Source of the DNA: Prevotella sp.
GTDB taxonomy: Bacteria > Bacteroidota > Bacteroidia > Bacteroidales > Bacteroidaceae
Reading direction: 5' to 3'
Assembly (NCBI GenBank): GCA_016285075.1
Contig: JAEEQB010000008.1
Location: forward strand, 36,152-100,151
DNA: 64,000 nt
Every line of letters starts with the position of its first letter. The stretch's first letter is position 1. Positions 24,159-33,213 of this stretch are shown here, in pieces. Below the pieces are notes generated by a model, which was not told the DNA's origin, did no database searches, and saw nothing but the letters and a program-made list of their open reading frames with translations. The position numbers and the translations under genes were made by a program.

Positions 24159-25642
24159 TTCAACTGTCTCAGAAGTGTATCCATGCCTATTACTTCGGAG
24201 CAAGTCACAAGACTGCTTGCCAATACGCCCAACATACCATGGCAGGCAGTGCTCTGTCCAGTGAGCAGCAAGTTAGGTATGCTGGTCCTGCAGTTCACCG
24301 TACCTGTAACCAAGGTCTGTACATCTCTCGCTACACCGTATATGCTGCCTTCAAGTGTGCCTGTATAGTCTTGATAGGTCAAAGGAGTAGAGACATAATA
24401 CTGCTCTATTTGGTCGTTGATGCCAGGCACCTCTTCTTCCAACGCCTTGATTACCGCCTCGGCCTTTTTCCTTTTGAACTCCTCATAATCCTCGCCACGA
24501 TGGCCGATGGAAGTTCCTGACCACTGTCTCACCTCATCATAGCTCATGTATGTGAGTATCTCGCCAGTCTGGGCATATTGGGGGAGGGCGTGATTAGACT
24601 CTATGTGGCAGAAATGCATATATAATAGCCACTGAGGCCACTCCTTGCCATTCTTTTGCCAGTCCCATACAGAGGAGCTGCGATAGTAGTAGAGGTTGCT
24701 GTTCATGTAAGGCACATGATCCTTACGGAATTTCAGATAAACAGTGAAACTTCCTGTTGTGTTGCGTAGGCTTTGTATACGTCGGCGATAGGCGGGACGC
24801 AAGAGATGGCTGTCTACAAGATCTATAGTACTGGCAGGATGAATACTGCTGACGATGAGGTCGGCAGGAAACTGTTGCCCGTTGACGGTTTGTACAGCTG
24901 TGGCACAACTGTCGTTGCACACAATCTTGCTAGCTTTATGGCGTGTCAGCACATGTCCGCCCATATCTCTAATTGAACGTGCCAAAGAATCGGCCACAGC
25001 GCTGCTACCGCCAACGATTCTGAAGGCACTCTGGTTATAGAAATCAAATATCAGTGCGTGCAGGGAGAAAGGAGTGCGGTCTTTCTCACCAGCATAAAGA
25101 GGCAGGATACCTGCTAAAACTTCTTTGAGCACAGGGTGTTTCACCACACTGCTTATTACCTCACTCGTGCTTCTGGTCTGATACTCAGCAAAGATATTCA
25201 AATCCACATGTCTGTTCAAATCATGCATGGGTGAGGACGATGCCACCAACGTTGTCAGATCGTAGTAGCGCTGCAGTTCATCACGACAGCCAGGCAGTTG
25301 TTCGGATAGTCGATCGATGAATCCATCCCTGCCATTGGCCAAGGGGTAATGTTCTCCTTGGTAGGAAATGATGTCGTATCCTGTTGGGTTGAGCCTAGAC
25401 AACTGAAGGTTGCTGTCGACACCCAAATAGTGGAGAATGGTGTGAAGCACCTGTCCCTCGTCGGCACTTCCTATATAGTGCATGCCTGTATCGAAGATAG
25501 AATCGCCACGACGGAAACATTGGAGACAGCCGCCAATCTGACTACCCTGTTCCAGGACAGTTACTTCGTATCCGTTTTTCGCCAGAATACAGCCGCACGA
25601 CAGTCCGCCTAGTCCGCTTCCTATGACAACACATTTCTTCAT
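24155..25642 (-). CDS. CrtI/phytoene-desaturase-like FAD oxidoreductase
   Basis: A 495-residue flavoprotein. The dinucleotide-binding motif is at the very N terminus (VVIGSGLGGLSCGCILAKNGYEVTVLEQ), followed by GGCLQCFRRG, and the FAD-closing motif lies near the end (LLLTGQSTACHGMLGVLASS). It belongs to the family containing carotenoid desaturases and retinol saturases. In a polyene operon it may desaturate or reduce the chain, or help aromatise the resorcinol. It overlaps its neighbours on both sides by 4 bases (ATGA). Confidence 0.85.
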   Translation of the reverse strand: MKKCVVIGSGLGGLSCGCILAKNGYEVTVLEQGSQIGGCLQCFRRGDSIFDTGMHYIGSADEGQVLHTILHYLGVDSNLQLSRLNPTGYDIISYQGEHYPLANGRDGFIDRLSEQLPGCRDELQRYYDLTTLVASSSPMHDLNRHVDLNIFAEYQTRSTSEVISSVVKHPVLKEVLAGILPLYAGEKDRTPFSLHALIFDFYNQSAFRIVGGSSAVADSLARSIRDMGGHVLTRHKASKIVCNDSCATAVQTVNGQQFPADLIVSSIHPASTIDLVDSHLLRPAYRRRIQSLRNTTGSFTVYLKFRKDHVPYMNSNLYYYRSSSVWDWQKNGKEWPQWLLYMHFCHIESNHALPQYAQTGEILTYMSYDEVRQWSGTSIGHRGEDYEEFKRKKAEAVIKALEEEVPGINDQIEQYYVSTPLTYQDYTGTLEGSIYGVARDVQTLVTGTVNCRTSIPNLLLTGQSTACHGMLGVLASSLVTCSEVIGMDTLLRQLK

Positions 25643-26352
25643 GATTTCTTATTCAAATAGGCCTTATGCATTCTACGAGCCGTCAGTCGATAATCACCTT
25701 CGATAGCCTCACGCTGCATCACCTCTAAAGACATGTGCCCTGGGTGAAGATACCATGAAGTCTTGGGAAGTACCTTTCCGAAGCCATCGATAAAAACAGG
25801 CAGAATGTCCAGTCCCAGTTGCTCGGCAAGGTAGAAAGCCCCTCGGTGGAAGCGCTGAATTCTACAGTCGGCTGAGCGGGTTCCTTCTGGAAAAATCATG
25901 ACCGAATATCCTTTCTTCACTTTTTCCATTAGGTTCTGCATCATTTGGTCGGTATCGGTGATAGGAAAGAAGTCAGCATAACGAATGACAATACCGTAAA
26001 ACGGATTATGCCACACCCAGTTCTTAGTTAGAATAATGAGGTTGGGAGTGAGCATCATGATTGCCATCAGGTCGAGGTGTGACTGATGGTTGCTGATAAT
26101 GACAGAAGGTTTTTCGAAACTTTCCCCATAAGGATTGTCATAGGAGAAAGTAGTACCAGGCACTCGATTGATGACAAATCGTGCCTTACGCTGGAGTATC
26201 TCATGATATTTCCGTTTATGCTCGTCGGTGCCTCCCCCCAGGGTTATTAAAAAGAAGCCTCGTACCGTCATGTCAATGGCTAAGCCGATAAAGTAGCAAA
26301 AAGAAAAAACGGTATAGGCCGCTTGTCTAATTACATATATTACTTTTTTCAT
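25639..26352 (-). CDS. PlsC-type 1-acylglycerol-3-phosphate acyltransferase
   Basis: A 237-residue membrane acyltransferase with motif I ISNHQSHLDLMA (HX4D) and motif III MIFPEGTRSADCRI; a hydrophobic N-terminal helix precedes them (AAYTVFSFCYFIGLAIDM). It could acylate a glycerol or sugar-phosphate acceptor. The ATG at 26352 overlaps the glycosyltransferase stop as ATGA and starts the typical membrane helix; an upstream in-frame ATG at 26418 would run 70 bases into that gene. It is one of four lipid acyltransferases in the operon. Confidence 0.87.
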   Translation of the reverse strand: MKKVIYVIRQAAYTVFSFCYFIGLAIDMTVRGFFLITLGGGTDEHKRKYHEILQRKARFVINRVPGTTFSYDNPYGESFEKPSVIISNHQSHLDLMAIMMLTPNLIILTKNWVWHNPFYGIVIRYADFFPITDTDQMMQNLMEKVKKGYSVMIFPEGTRSADCRIQRFHRGAFYLAEQLGLDILPVFIDGFGKVLPKTSWYLHPGHMSLEVMQREAIEGDYRLTARRMHKAYLNKKS

Positions 26353-27107
26353 GCAAACGCCTTTTTTATGATTCTCATCAGTCTCATTGGCAGTCCGTAG
26401 ACCAAGGCACCTACACACAATACTGTGTTAAGAATACTGATACGTACAAAATCGTAGATGGGACGGAAGTGGCTTACCCGCTCTTCAGCTGGCGGATAAT
26501 AGACCCTGACAGGAACGGATGTCACCTGGATACCTGCCCAGGCGGCAAAAACCAGCAGTTCCAATTCTGCTTCATAGCGTGATGTAATGAAGCGCAGGCC
26601 TCGTAGAGCAGAAAGTGTATAGAGCCTATAGCCGCTCTGCGTGTCAGGTAAGTCAATACCTGTTTGTAAGTGGAACCAGAAATTAGAAAACTTGTTGGCG
26701 AATGTATTCTGACGTGGCATGTTATCTTCTGTCAGATTTCGGCAACCCACTATGATGCCACCAGGGTTATGTCCCATTTCTGCTGTCAATAAGGGAATGT
26801 CGGCTGCGAAATGCTGACCATCAGCATCGATGGTAATGACGTGGGTGAATCCCATTTCCATGGCCTTCCGGAAACCAGCTACCAGAGCATGTCCCTTACC
26901 TCTGTTGGGTACATAAGACACCACAGTTACATAAGACGGCAAAGTCAAAAGCAGATCTTTCGTCTGGTCTGTACTGCCGTCATTGACTACAATGATGTCG
27001 TGGCAATATTTACTGACGCCCTCAATAACCTGCAGGACTGTTCCTGCATTATTATACGTTGGAATCAGAGCGCATATCCGACTGTCAGTGGTATCAACAC
27101 CCATCAC
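26349..27107 (-). CDS. Family 2 glycosyltransferase (dolichyl-phosphate-mannose-synthase-like)
   Basis: A 252-residue GT2 enzyme: ALIPTYNNAGTVLQVIEGV, the nucleotide-binding VVNDGSTDQTKDLL, the metal-binding DADGQH, and the acceptor-side SGYRLY with a C-terminal hydrophobic end. Polyprenyl-phosphate glycosyltransferases have this layout. With the small EamA/SMR-type protein in the same operon it suggests that a sugar is put on a lipid carrier and flipped. The start could be either of two adjacent ATG codons. Confidence 0.87.
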   Translation of the reverse strand: MMGVDTTDSRICALIPTYNNAGTVLQVIEGVSKYCHDIIVVNDGSTDQTKDLLLTLPSYVTVVSYVPNRGKGHALVAGFRKAMEMGFTHVITIDADGQHFAADIPLLTAEMGHNPGGIIVGCRNLTEDNMPRQNTFANKFSNFWFHLQTGIDLPDTQSGYRLYTLSALRGLRFITSRYEAELELLVFAAWAGIQVTSVPVRVYYPPAEERVSHFRPIYDFVRISILNTVLCVGALVYGLPMRLMRIIKKAFA

Positions 27108-27114
27108 CTGTCAA

Positions 27115-27483
27115 CTAGTTACCAATAATATATCGCAACGACATCTTGGCAAACTGAACATCATCGTTTTCCACACTGGCGTTGACACGAAGCACATTGT
27201 CTTCTAATATGGTTTTTGAAAAAAGAAATGTAGGTTCATCGTGGGGAACCACCATTTTCTTGAATTTGATACTGCCAGCTGATGTCAGTAGGAGTTTCTT
27301 TTTATATTTCTCCTCTAGGATCTCTGTGGCCATCTGGACCAAACATACACCAGGGGTAACAGGATTGCCTGGGAAATGTACGCGATACAGATCGTGCTCA
27401 GCATTGAGTTTCACCTTGCACTTATATTCTGTAGCGTTGGATTCGATTGTTACTATATGGAAAAAGTTATCAATCAGTTTCAT
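27115..27483 (-). CDS. Hot-dog dehydratase subunit carrying the catalytic His (FabZ-like)
   Basis: A 122-residue single hot-dog protein. It keeps the FabZ loop YRVHFPGNPVTPGVCLVQ with His36, but the catalytic Glu that FabZ has in its LEAMAQ-type helix is Gln50 here (CLVQMATE). In FabZ dimers the His and Glu of one active site come from different subunits. The other dehydratase of the operon (33639-34076) keeps the Glu and lacks the His, so the two probably work as a heterodimer, dehydrating 3-hydroxyacyl-ACP in each polyene round. Confidence 0.85.
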   Translation of the reverse strand: MKLIDNFFHIVTIESNATEYKCKVKLNAEHDLYRVHFPGNPVTPGVCLVQMATEILEEKYKKKLLLTSAGSIKFKKMVVPHDEPTFLFSKTILEDNVLRVNASVENDDVQFAKMSLRYIIGN

Positions 27484-27938
27484 GGCATGCTCGTCATAGG
27501 AGTGAATGTGTAATGTATTTTAAACCTTTCGTTGATGGCGATGATATCACCATTGGGTAAGAATGTGATTCGTCTTTTCTTCTTAATGATATCTTTGCTT
27601 GTATCCATAGATGATAAGATGAAAGTGAAATCGCCTCGTAATACCTTCTTGATGTACCACTTATTCAGTGGTCCCACTACATTCAGAACTTTCGCCTTAC
27701 CTTTGGAAAAGGTGAAGTCAAAGGCTTTGACGCCAAACTCGTTGACTACAGTACCCACGATACTGTTGTCTGGCGCTACGTTCATGATACAGATGCCGGT
27801 AATTTCCTGACCTCTTACCTGCATCAGCATGTTGTACTCCTTAATGGCAACGGTGTCGGCATCCTGAAATCCACTATTCCCTTTTCCCAAAGCATGGCAG
27901 GGGATGAAACAGAATAGTAGCAGGAGGCTAACGTACAT
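27480..27938 (-). CDS. Exported protein of unknown function, possible LolA partner
   Basis: A 152-residue protein with a hydrophobic signal peptide (MYVSLLLLFCFIPCHALG) and a beta-rich domain (GTVVNEFGVKAFDFTFSKGKAKVLNVVGPLNKW). No lipobox is convincing. It overlaps the end of the LolA-like gene by 11 bases. Aryl-polyene clusters of proteobacteria carry a small exported protein in the same position beside LolA, so a LolB-like acceptor role is plausible, though the sequence does not prove it. ATG 27938 was chosen over 27977 because it starts the signal peptide. Confidence 0.65.
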   Translation of the reverse strand: MYVSLLLLFCFIPCHALGKGNSGFQDADTVAIKEYNMLMQVRGQEITGICIMNVAPDNSIVGTVVNEFGVKAFDFTFSKGKAKVLNVVGPLNKWYIKKVLRGDFTFILSSMDTSKDIIKKKRRITFLPNGDIIAINERFKIHYTFTPMTSMP

Positions 27939-28560
27939 CAAACCATTTCTCTTCGATGGGCTTATTAGTCTTGACATTGTTCAGTTTGACAATTGTGGCA
28001 TCTCCTGTCTTCTCCACCATTTTCACGCTGCTCACCATAGTCAGCGTGGGATTGAAATGAATTTCGATGACGTTATAGATCTGTTTCAGTTCTTTTTTCT
28101 TAGGATATAGTTTGGCAAAATAGAGATTGCCAGCCTGATAGATCTCTACGGTAAAGTCTGAAGAGCTTTTCAGTCCTCCTCCTGTGATGCTGTTAAGGAT
28201 GATGCCTGTAATCTGACGAAACATTTTATTTCCTTGAACATCAATGTCTTTCGTCGACTTGGCAGATTTCAACTTTACTTTGTCGCCATTGAGAATGAAG
28301 GTGTAGTCATAAGGTGAAGTGTATTGCCAGCGCAGCTTGTTGGGTTGCTTGAAATACATGATGCCTTTTGACAGCATTTCCTTACTAAGCAGTTTCATGC
28401 TTTTGGTCTGTGTGAATTCGCATTCCAGCGAGGTCGTGGAAGAAGACGATTTGTTAACCTTCTCGATAATCTGTTTCTGTTGTTCTGGACTCAGTTTAGT
28501 CTGTCCTAAAACGTGTAGTGAAAAAACTGTTGCCAGTATGACGAATGATAACTGTTTCAT
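27928..28560 (-). CDS. LolA-like outer-membrane lipid carrier
   Basis: A 210-residue periplasmic LolA-family protein. A signal peptide (MKQLSFVILATVFSLHVLG) is followed by ECEFTQTKSMKLLSKEMLSKGIMYFKQPNKLRWQY, the LolA core in which an open beta barrel binds acyl chains, and YNVIEIHFNPTLTMVSSVKM. LolA-type proteins are regular members of aryl-polyene clusters and probably shuttle the lipid-linked polyene through the periplasm to the outer membrane. It is separate from the housekeeping lipoprotein pathway by context. Confidence 0.88.
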   Translation of the reverse strand: MKQLSFVILATVFSLHVLGQTKLSPEQQKQIIEKVNKSSSSTTSLECEFTQTKSMKLLSKEMLSKGIMYFKQPNKLRWQYTSPYDYTFILNGDKVKLKSAKSTKDIDVQGNKMFRQITGIILNSITGGGLKSSSDFTVEIYQAGNLYFAKLYPKKKELKQIYNVIEIHFNPTLTMVSSVKMVEKTGDATIVKLNNVKTNKPIEEKWFDVR

Positions 28561-28614
28561 TTCTTTTCTTGGGAATTATGAAGAATATGTTTTTGAAAGT
28601 TGAGTTGTGAATTG

Positions 28615-28971
28615 TTATTTCGCTATCAGGACACAACCGGACAAGATGAGGAATACACCTATCCACCGCTCCAGGGGAATATGCTCCTTGAAGAAGATCA
28701 TAGCAGCAAACATTCCCATCACGTAGCTTAGGCTTACCATAGGATAAGCCATGCTGAAGGGAAAGTGCTTGATGATATACATCCATAGAACCGAGCCTGC
28801 ACCATAGCATATTCCGCAACTAATAAATTGCCAATTGGTGAACAGCCGGTAGAAATAATTCCAGGTGAACGAGAAATCTCCAGCCTTTGTCAGCCCATAT
28901 TTCATAAGCACTTGACCTCCAGAAAGAAGCATGCACTGCAATAAGGAGATGGGCAACAACTTCAGTATCAT
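28615..28971 (-). CDS. Small EamA/SMR-type membrane protein (ArnE-like flippase subunit)
   Basis: A 118-residue protein with four membrane helices: ISLLQCMLLSGGQVLMKYGL, FISCGICYGAGSVLWMYII, AYPMVSLSYVMGMFAAMIFF and WIGVFLILSGCVLIA. The pattern PFSMAYPMVSLSYV matches the small EamA group that includes ArnE/ArnF, subunits of the flippase for undecaprenyl-phosphate-linked aminoarabinose. Beside the glycosyltransferase it may flip a glycosylated lipid carrier. It shares a 4-base overlap with the chain-length factor gene. Confidence 0.82.
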   Translation of the reverse strand: MILKLLPISLLQCMLLSGGQVLMKYGLTKAGDFSFTWNYFYRLFTNWQFISCGICYGAGSVLWMYIIKHFPFSMAYPMVSLSYVMGMFAAMIFFKEHIPLERWIGVFLILSGCVLIAK

Positions 28972-30005
28972 TTCTTCTTCAATAATATGAGGGAGTATTC
29001 ATCATGGTTTGCCAGATTTATCAACAGGATACTATCCAGCGAATCACACAGTCGGGGACTGGAGGTGTCATAGACAAACGAGGGAACAGTACTTCTTTTC
29101 AGGCATTGAGCAGCTGCATAAATACCCAAAGCAGATACTGTATAGTTCTCACCAAAAAGATGCTTGTAGTGCAGCAGAGGTTTATCAGGGAACAGCGCAC
29201 GGATGGCGTCATGATAGTGTTCGTCGTTGATGATATTACCATTCACACCTGTCATGATGGCACTCACATCCTCCATTGTCATCCCTGCCTGTTGGAGCAT
29301 CTTTCCAGTCCGATTTTTCAGCCCATCCATAGAGGGATGGTAACAGATACTTATGCCAGCCAACTCACACAGGGCATCGATATTTGGGTTGGTGTTCAGA
29401 AGCATCGACATGGCTACTTCTCCGCAAGGTACCATTCCTTCCTGTCCAACATAGCCTGTTTTCTGAAGTATTGAAAAGTAGGCCTCCGTCATCTCGTCAT
29501 GTCCCCCTACCAATGCAGTGCAAATTCTACCTAGCTCCATCTGCATCCATGCATCCTGGACGGCAAGGTCAAAACTGAGGCCACCATGCGAATATGTCGT
29601 ATTGTAACCATGGGTCTTCGTGTAGATGCCTATTGTAGAACCAACAGTATTGTGGGTGGATTGCATGAAGTAAGTGGGGCTCAACGTCTCTTCCCCATTT
29701 TCGATGATGGAATCCAGGAATCGTTCCGTATAGTCCAGACTCCCGATACTGGTGCCCGACATCACAGCGTCAGGTTGTTTAATGCCGGTCTCATTCAGCA
29801 CCTTGAGCGAAGTCACCAATGCCCTTTTCATGATGTTGCCCATACGGCGTGCCTCGTTCGCAGGGATATAGTCGCGAAATACAGGATTCACAGCATGTAC
29901 CAATGGTTCTTCATGGAATACAGGGTCCGCCATCCACTGTTCTGACAGTGGCTGTTGGATGGATATCTGCTCGGCAGCCTGTATGTATATCTTTGTATGT
30001 TTCAT
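28968..30005 (-). CDS. Ketosynthase-like chain-length factor
   Basis: A 345-residue ketosynthase fold that has lost catalysis: at the position of the active Cys the sequence reads TTYSHGGLSFDLA (His140), and neither catalytic His motif is intact. It begins one base after the KS gene ends and matches the CLF partner (ApeC-like) of type II polyene synthases, which sets chain length through the KS-CLF interface. ATG 30005 was chosen; 30017 and 30065 would overlap the KS gene. Confidence 0.85.
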   Translation of the reverse strand: MKHTKIYIQAAEQISIQQPLSEQWMADPVFHEEPLVHAVNPVFRDYIPANEARRMGNIMKRALVTSLKVLNETGIKQPDAVMSGTSIGSLDYTERFLDSIIENGEETLSPTYFMQSTHNTVGSTIGIYTKTHGYNTTYSHGGLSFDLAVQDAWMQMELGRICTALVGGHDEMTEAYFSILQKTGYVGQEGMVPCGEVAMSMLLNTNPNIDALCELAGISICYHPSMDGLKNRTGKMLQQAGMTMEDVSAIMTGVNGNIINDEHYHDAIRALFPDKPLLHYKHLFGENYTVSALGIYAAAQCLKRSTVPSFVYDTSSPRLCDSLDSILLINLANHDEYSLILLKKK

Positions 30006-30006
30006 G

Positions 30007-31203
30007 TCAGGCGTCATATCTTGAGAGAACAATTGAGGAGTCGTTACCGCCAAATCCGAATGCATTGCTTAGGATATACTTGATGTCTTTCTTAGGATGT
30101 ATGTCTGTCACAGGAAAAATGCCGTTCTCCATAGGTGTATGCCAGTTGATGTTCTGTGGTAGGAACTGATGGTTTAGGGCTAACAGACAGAATACAGTTT
30201 CAATACTACCGGAAGCACTGGTGGTATGGCCAGTAAAAGATTTTGTTGACGATATTGGCGGCAACTGTTCACCGAATATACGGCGTATGGCATGTGTCTC
30301 GCTCTCGTCATTATTTGGGGTACCTGTGCCATGTGCATTGATGTAGTCAATGTCCTCAGGCTTAAGACCTGCCATATGGAGTGCCTCTTGCATAGCCAAG
30401 AAAGCACCTTCACCATCGGGAGAGGATGCTGTTTGATGGAAGGCATCACACGCATTCCCATAACCGCAAAGACAGCCAAGAGGCTTCACATTGCGCTTAT
30501 GAACGGCTTGGGCGGTCTCTAAAACCAGATAGGCAGCTCCTTCACCTAAGTTCAGACCAGCCCTGTCTCGGTCGAAAGGCTTGCATTGTTCATGGTCGAG
30601 GATCATGAGTGTGTTGAATCCATTCAGATGGAACAGAGTGAGACACTCTGCGCCTCCTACAACCACAGTGTCAGCCAGTCCGCAGCGTAGCATGTTGGCA
30701 CCTGTGATGATGGCGTTAGTGGCAGAAGAGCATGCCGTAGATACTGTTGACAAGGATGCGAAGTGCCCAAAGCCGTCAGCAATCATTTCTGTACAGTCAG
30801 CAAGATGATGTGTGCCTATCTCAGCATGAAGGCGGTCACAGTTCTTTTCTTCTGCGTAAAATAGTTCGCGGCGATCCATGCCTCCTACTGTGGTGGCAGA
30901 AATGAAAGGAACCTCATGCAATGTTTCTCCTGCTAAATCGGCCTCTTCAAGTGCCTCGCGTAGGGCTATTTTCCCGATCAATGCATTACGTGTGTAAAGC
31001 GGATTGTCAGGTAACCCTAGCAGATGTATGATTTCTTCATTACTGAGCTGTACTTCACCCACTGGCAGGTCGCGATGACGGGATGTTAGATATCTCATCT
31101 CGCGTATTCCGGTTTTTCCTTCCAGAAGCGATGCCAGTGTCTCTGCCTTGCCTATGCCTATGGCAGAAACTACTCCTGCTCCAGTAATATAGATGGGATC
31201 CAT
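30007..31203 (-). CDS. Beta-ketoacyl-ACP synthase (KS partner of the chain-length factor)
   Basis: A 398-residue FabF-type ketosynthase with a complete Cys158-His291-His326 triad (STACSSATNA, NAHGTGTPNNDE, SFTGHTTSASG). It forms with the adjacent CLF the likely elongating KS-CLF heterodimer, equivalent to ApeO-ApeC of aryl-polyene synthesis, condensing malonyl-ACP units. It lies 12 bases after the ACP gene. Of the three KS enzymes with full triads, this is the best candidate for the chain-elongating one because of its pairing with a CLF. Confidence 0.9.
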   Translation of the reverse strand: MDPIYITGAGVVSAIGIGKAETLASLLEGKTGIREMRYLTSRHRDLPVGEVQLSNEEIIHLLGLPDNPLYTRNALIGKIALREALEEADLAGETLHEVPFISATTVGGMDRRELFYAEEKNCDRLHAEIGTHHLADCTEMIADGFGHFASLSTVSTACSSATNAIITGANMLRCGLADTVVVGGAECLTLFHLNGFNTLMILDHEQCKPFDRDRAGLNLGEGAAYLVLETAQAVHKRNVKPLGCLCGYGNACDAFHQTASSPDGEGAFLAMQEALHMAGLKPEDIDYINAHGTGTPNNDESETHAIRRIFGEQLPPISSTKSFTGHTTSASGSIETVFCLLALNHQFLPQNINWHTPMENGIFPVTDIHPKKDIKYILSNAFGFGGNDSSIVLSRYDA

Positions 31204-31215
31204 CGCTTTCCTGCC

Positions 31216-31473
31216 TTACTTCGTCCTGTTCTCAGTGATGTACTTTGCCATCACGTTAACCGACTTGAACACTTCCTTGCCTTTGTTTGGGTCCTTCAAC
31301 TTAATGCCGTATTTTTTCTCTATCAATACAATCAGTTCAAGTGCATCGATAGAATCGAGACCCAGACCGCTGCCAAACAAAGGTGCATCGTCATCTATTT
31401 CTTCTGGAGTGATATCCTCTAAATTCAATGCCTCAATAATCTCTTTTTTTAATTCTAAAACTAAATCTTCCAT
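31216..31473 (-). CDS. Acyl carrier protein 1
   Basis: An 85-residue acidic carrier protein with the phosphopantetheine site Ser41 in GLGLDSIDALELIVLIEKKYG. It lies between the incomplete ketosynthase gene and the KS-CLF pair and is probably the carrier on which the polyene grows. The linker and helix 1 (LVLELKKEIIEALNLEDITPEEID) are typical. No phosphopantetheinyl transferase is present in the window, so a genomic one must act. Confidence 0.93.
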   Translation of the reverse strand: MEDLVLELKKEIIEALNLEDITPEEIDDDAPLFGSGLGLDSIDALELIVLIEKKYGIKLKDPNKGKEVFKSVNVMAKYITENRTK

Positions 31474-31504
31474 TTCTATTCTTCTTTTATACCTTATTAT
31501 TATC

Positions 31505-32059
31505 TTATCTTTTAATCAGTTTCATGTTTGCCTCAAAATGGGTGATGTCGAAATAGTCCACCCATCCTGTTAATACGCTCTGGGTACATGAATCCAGGAA
31601 AACCGTACGAGCGATGCGTTCCATTTCCATTTCTTTCCGTTCCTTTGTCACTATAAAGCTGGTTTCGCCTGAATAATGATTACGGATGGCTATTTCGCCG
31701 GTTACAATATTAGGCAGTGTGTATACAAACAGTGAAGGACTTGGGTAATAGTTGTCCTGGTCACTGATAGTTGCCTGGTAGTGAATGTCAGCGCCATGTG
31801 AACCACTTCTGTTGAAGAGCAGTACAGCACGGTCTTCACGAGGGACAAAACGTTGTTCTTGCAAACTCTGAAGAAGCAACTCTGAAGCCAGAAACCCTAA
31901 CTTGCTCAGACCGTCCATCTTGAAAAAACGGGGATAGTCGTTCACATAGTGGCGATAGAGGTCATTCAGCAGGTCAGGACCTGTTGTAGGCATCTCAAGG
32001 GTTTTGCCATTTAGCAAAATACCCGTGGAAGTCAGCTCTATCTCGGCAATAGTTTTCAA
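31505..32059 (-). CDS. Ketosynthase-related half protein without active site
   Basis: A 184-residue protein that resembles only the N-terminal half of a thiolase-fold ketosynthase (LGFLASELLLQSL, EDRAVLLFNRSGSHGADIHYQATI, PSPSLFVYTLPNIVTGEIAIRNHYSGET). The family pattern of such proteins is recalled from Bacteroidota polyene clusters, where they are often labelled 3-oxoacyl-ACP synthase. The catalytic Cys and the C-terminal half with the two His residues are missing. It overlaps the next KS by 4 bases. It may be a scaffold or a regulatory subunit. Confidence 0.7.
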   Translation of the reverse strand: MKTIAEIELTSTGILLNGKTLEMPTTGPDLLNDLYRHYVNDYPRFFKMDGLSKLGFLASELLLQSLQEQRFVPREDRAVLLFNRSGSHGADIHYQATISDQDNYYPSPSLFVYTLPNIVTGEIAIRNHYSGETSFIVTKERKEMEMERIARTVFLDSCTQSVLTGWVDYFDITHFEANMKLIKR

Positions 32060-33213
32060 TTCTCAATTCTTTTAAACAAGATGGCTGCATTACAGCCTCC
32101 GAATCCAGACATCATTTTGACAAAAGCCTGTTTGTCTGTCGTGGAGTTGGTGGCTGCCACCTGGATTCTACGACTGACACCAAGATTGGAAAAGCCTTTG
32201 GTTCCCAGTATGATACCTTCGTTGGCAGCCTGCATGGAGATAATGGTTTCAAGTACCCCCGCAGCCCCCATGGTGTGTCCGAAAATACCTTTCAGGCTAT
32301 TCACAGGTATTTGGTCAAGACCAGCTCTAGAAAGAGCTACCGACTCCATCTCATCGTTAAAAAGGGTGGCTGTGCCATGAGCATTGACAAAAGCAAGTTC
32401 CTCAGGGGCTGTATCTTTCATCACATAACTTAATGCTTTGTAACTCCCTTCGCCTGTACGTGAGGGATTGGTAATGTGGAAAGCATCGTTGCGGATAGCT
32501 CCTTGGGCTAAGTACCACGTGCCATACTTCAGCCTGCTCAAGGATTCAGCATGGAAGATGATGGTGGCTGCGGCGTCACCTAGATTGATGCCTGTACGGT
32601 CTTCATCGAACGGACGGCATGGCTCATCAGAAAGAGCCTGGAGCGACTGGAAACCAGAGACGATGAAGGGTGACAGTATATCTGCTCCGCAGACAACCAC
32701 GTGGTTGTAAGAACCAGTGGAAATCATCCGGGACGCTTCTATCAGAGCGCAAGCACCTGACGTGCATGCATTGGAAACAACCACAGGCTGGTTCTTCATT
32801 CCAAAATGGTCGGCAATGGCCTGAGCTGTCTCTCCTAGCAATTCTCGTTCTGCAGGCAGACCTTCAGTGTTCTCCCTCAACATATCCACATTTCCTTTGG
32901 TTGTCGATAGGATGAGAAGAGTTCTTGCTGAGGTCATGTCTACCCTGCACTGATGAAGTGCATTTGTAATGGAGAGAAGAACCATTTTCTCGAAGAAGGT
33001 ATAGGCTCCAGTGATGCCTTCCTGTCCGCAGGCAGCAAGAATCTCTTTTCGATTGACCATTGCTGCCTCGAAAGGTGTTCCTGTGCCCCATTGCTCGTCA
33101 TAACGCTTTAAGGCAGTGCGACCCTCCTTGGCAGCGGCATAGTTGCTGCTGGAGCTCATGCCTAAGGCTGTGACGACATTGTCGGCCACAACAGCGGCTA
33201 CTGTTCCTGCCAT
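32056..33213 (-). CDS. Beta-ketoacyl-ACP synthase II
   Basis: A 385-residue ketosynthase with a complete triad: Cys150 in VVSNACTSGACALIEA, His279 in NAHGTATLFNDE and His313 in GIFGHTMGAAG. It probably supplies the initial condensation or a distinct chain. The start is ambiguous because the thioesterase gene overlaps: ATG 33213 gives a 16-base overlap and the conserved N terminus (AAVVADNVVTALG), and 33225 is also possible. Confidence 0.88.
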   Translation of the reverse strand: MAGTVAAVVADNVVTALGMSSSSNYAAAKEGRTALKRYDEQWGTGTPFEAAMVNRKEILAACGQEGITGAYTFFEKMVLLSITNALHQCRVDMTSARTLLILSTTKGNVDMLRENTEGLPAERELLGETAQAIADHFGMKNQPVVVSNACTSGACALIEASRMISTGSYNHVVVCGADILSPFIVSGFQSLQALSDEPCRPFDEDRTGINLGDAAATIIFHAESLSRLKYGTWYLAQGAIRNDAFHITNPSRTGEGSYKALSYVMKDTAPEELAFVNAHGTATLFNDEMESVALSRAGLDQIPVNSLKGIFGHTMGAAGVLETIISMQAANEGIILGTKGFSNLGVSRRIQVAATNSTTDKQAFVKMMSGFGGCNAAILFKRIEN

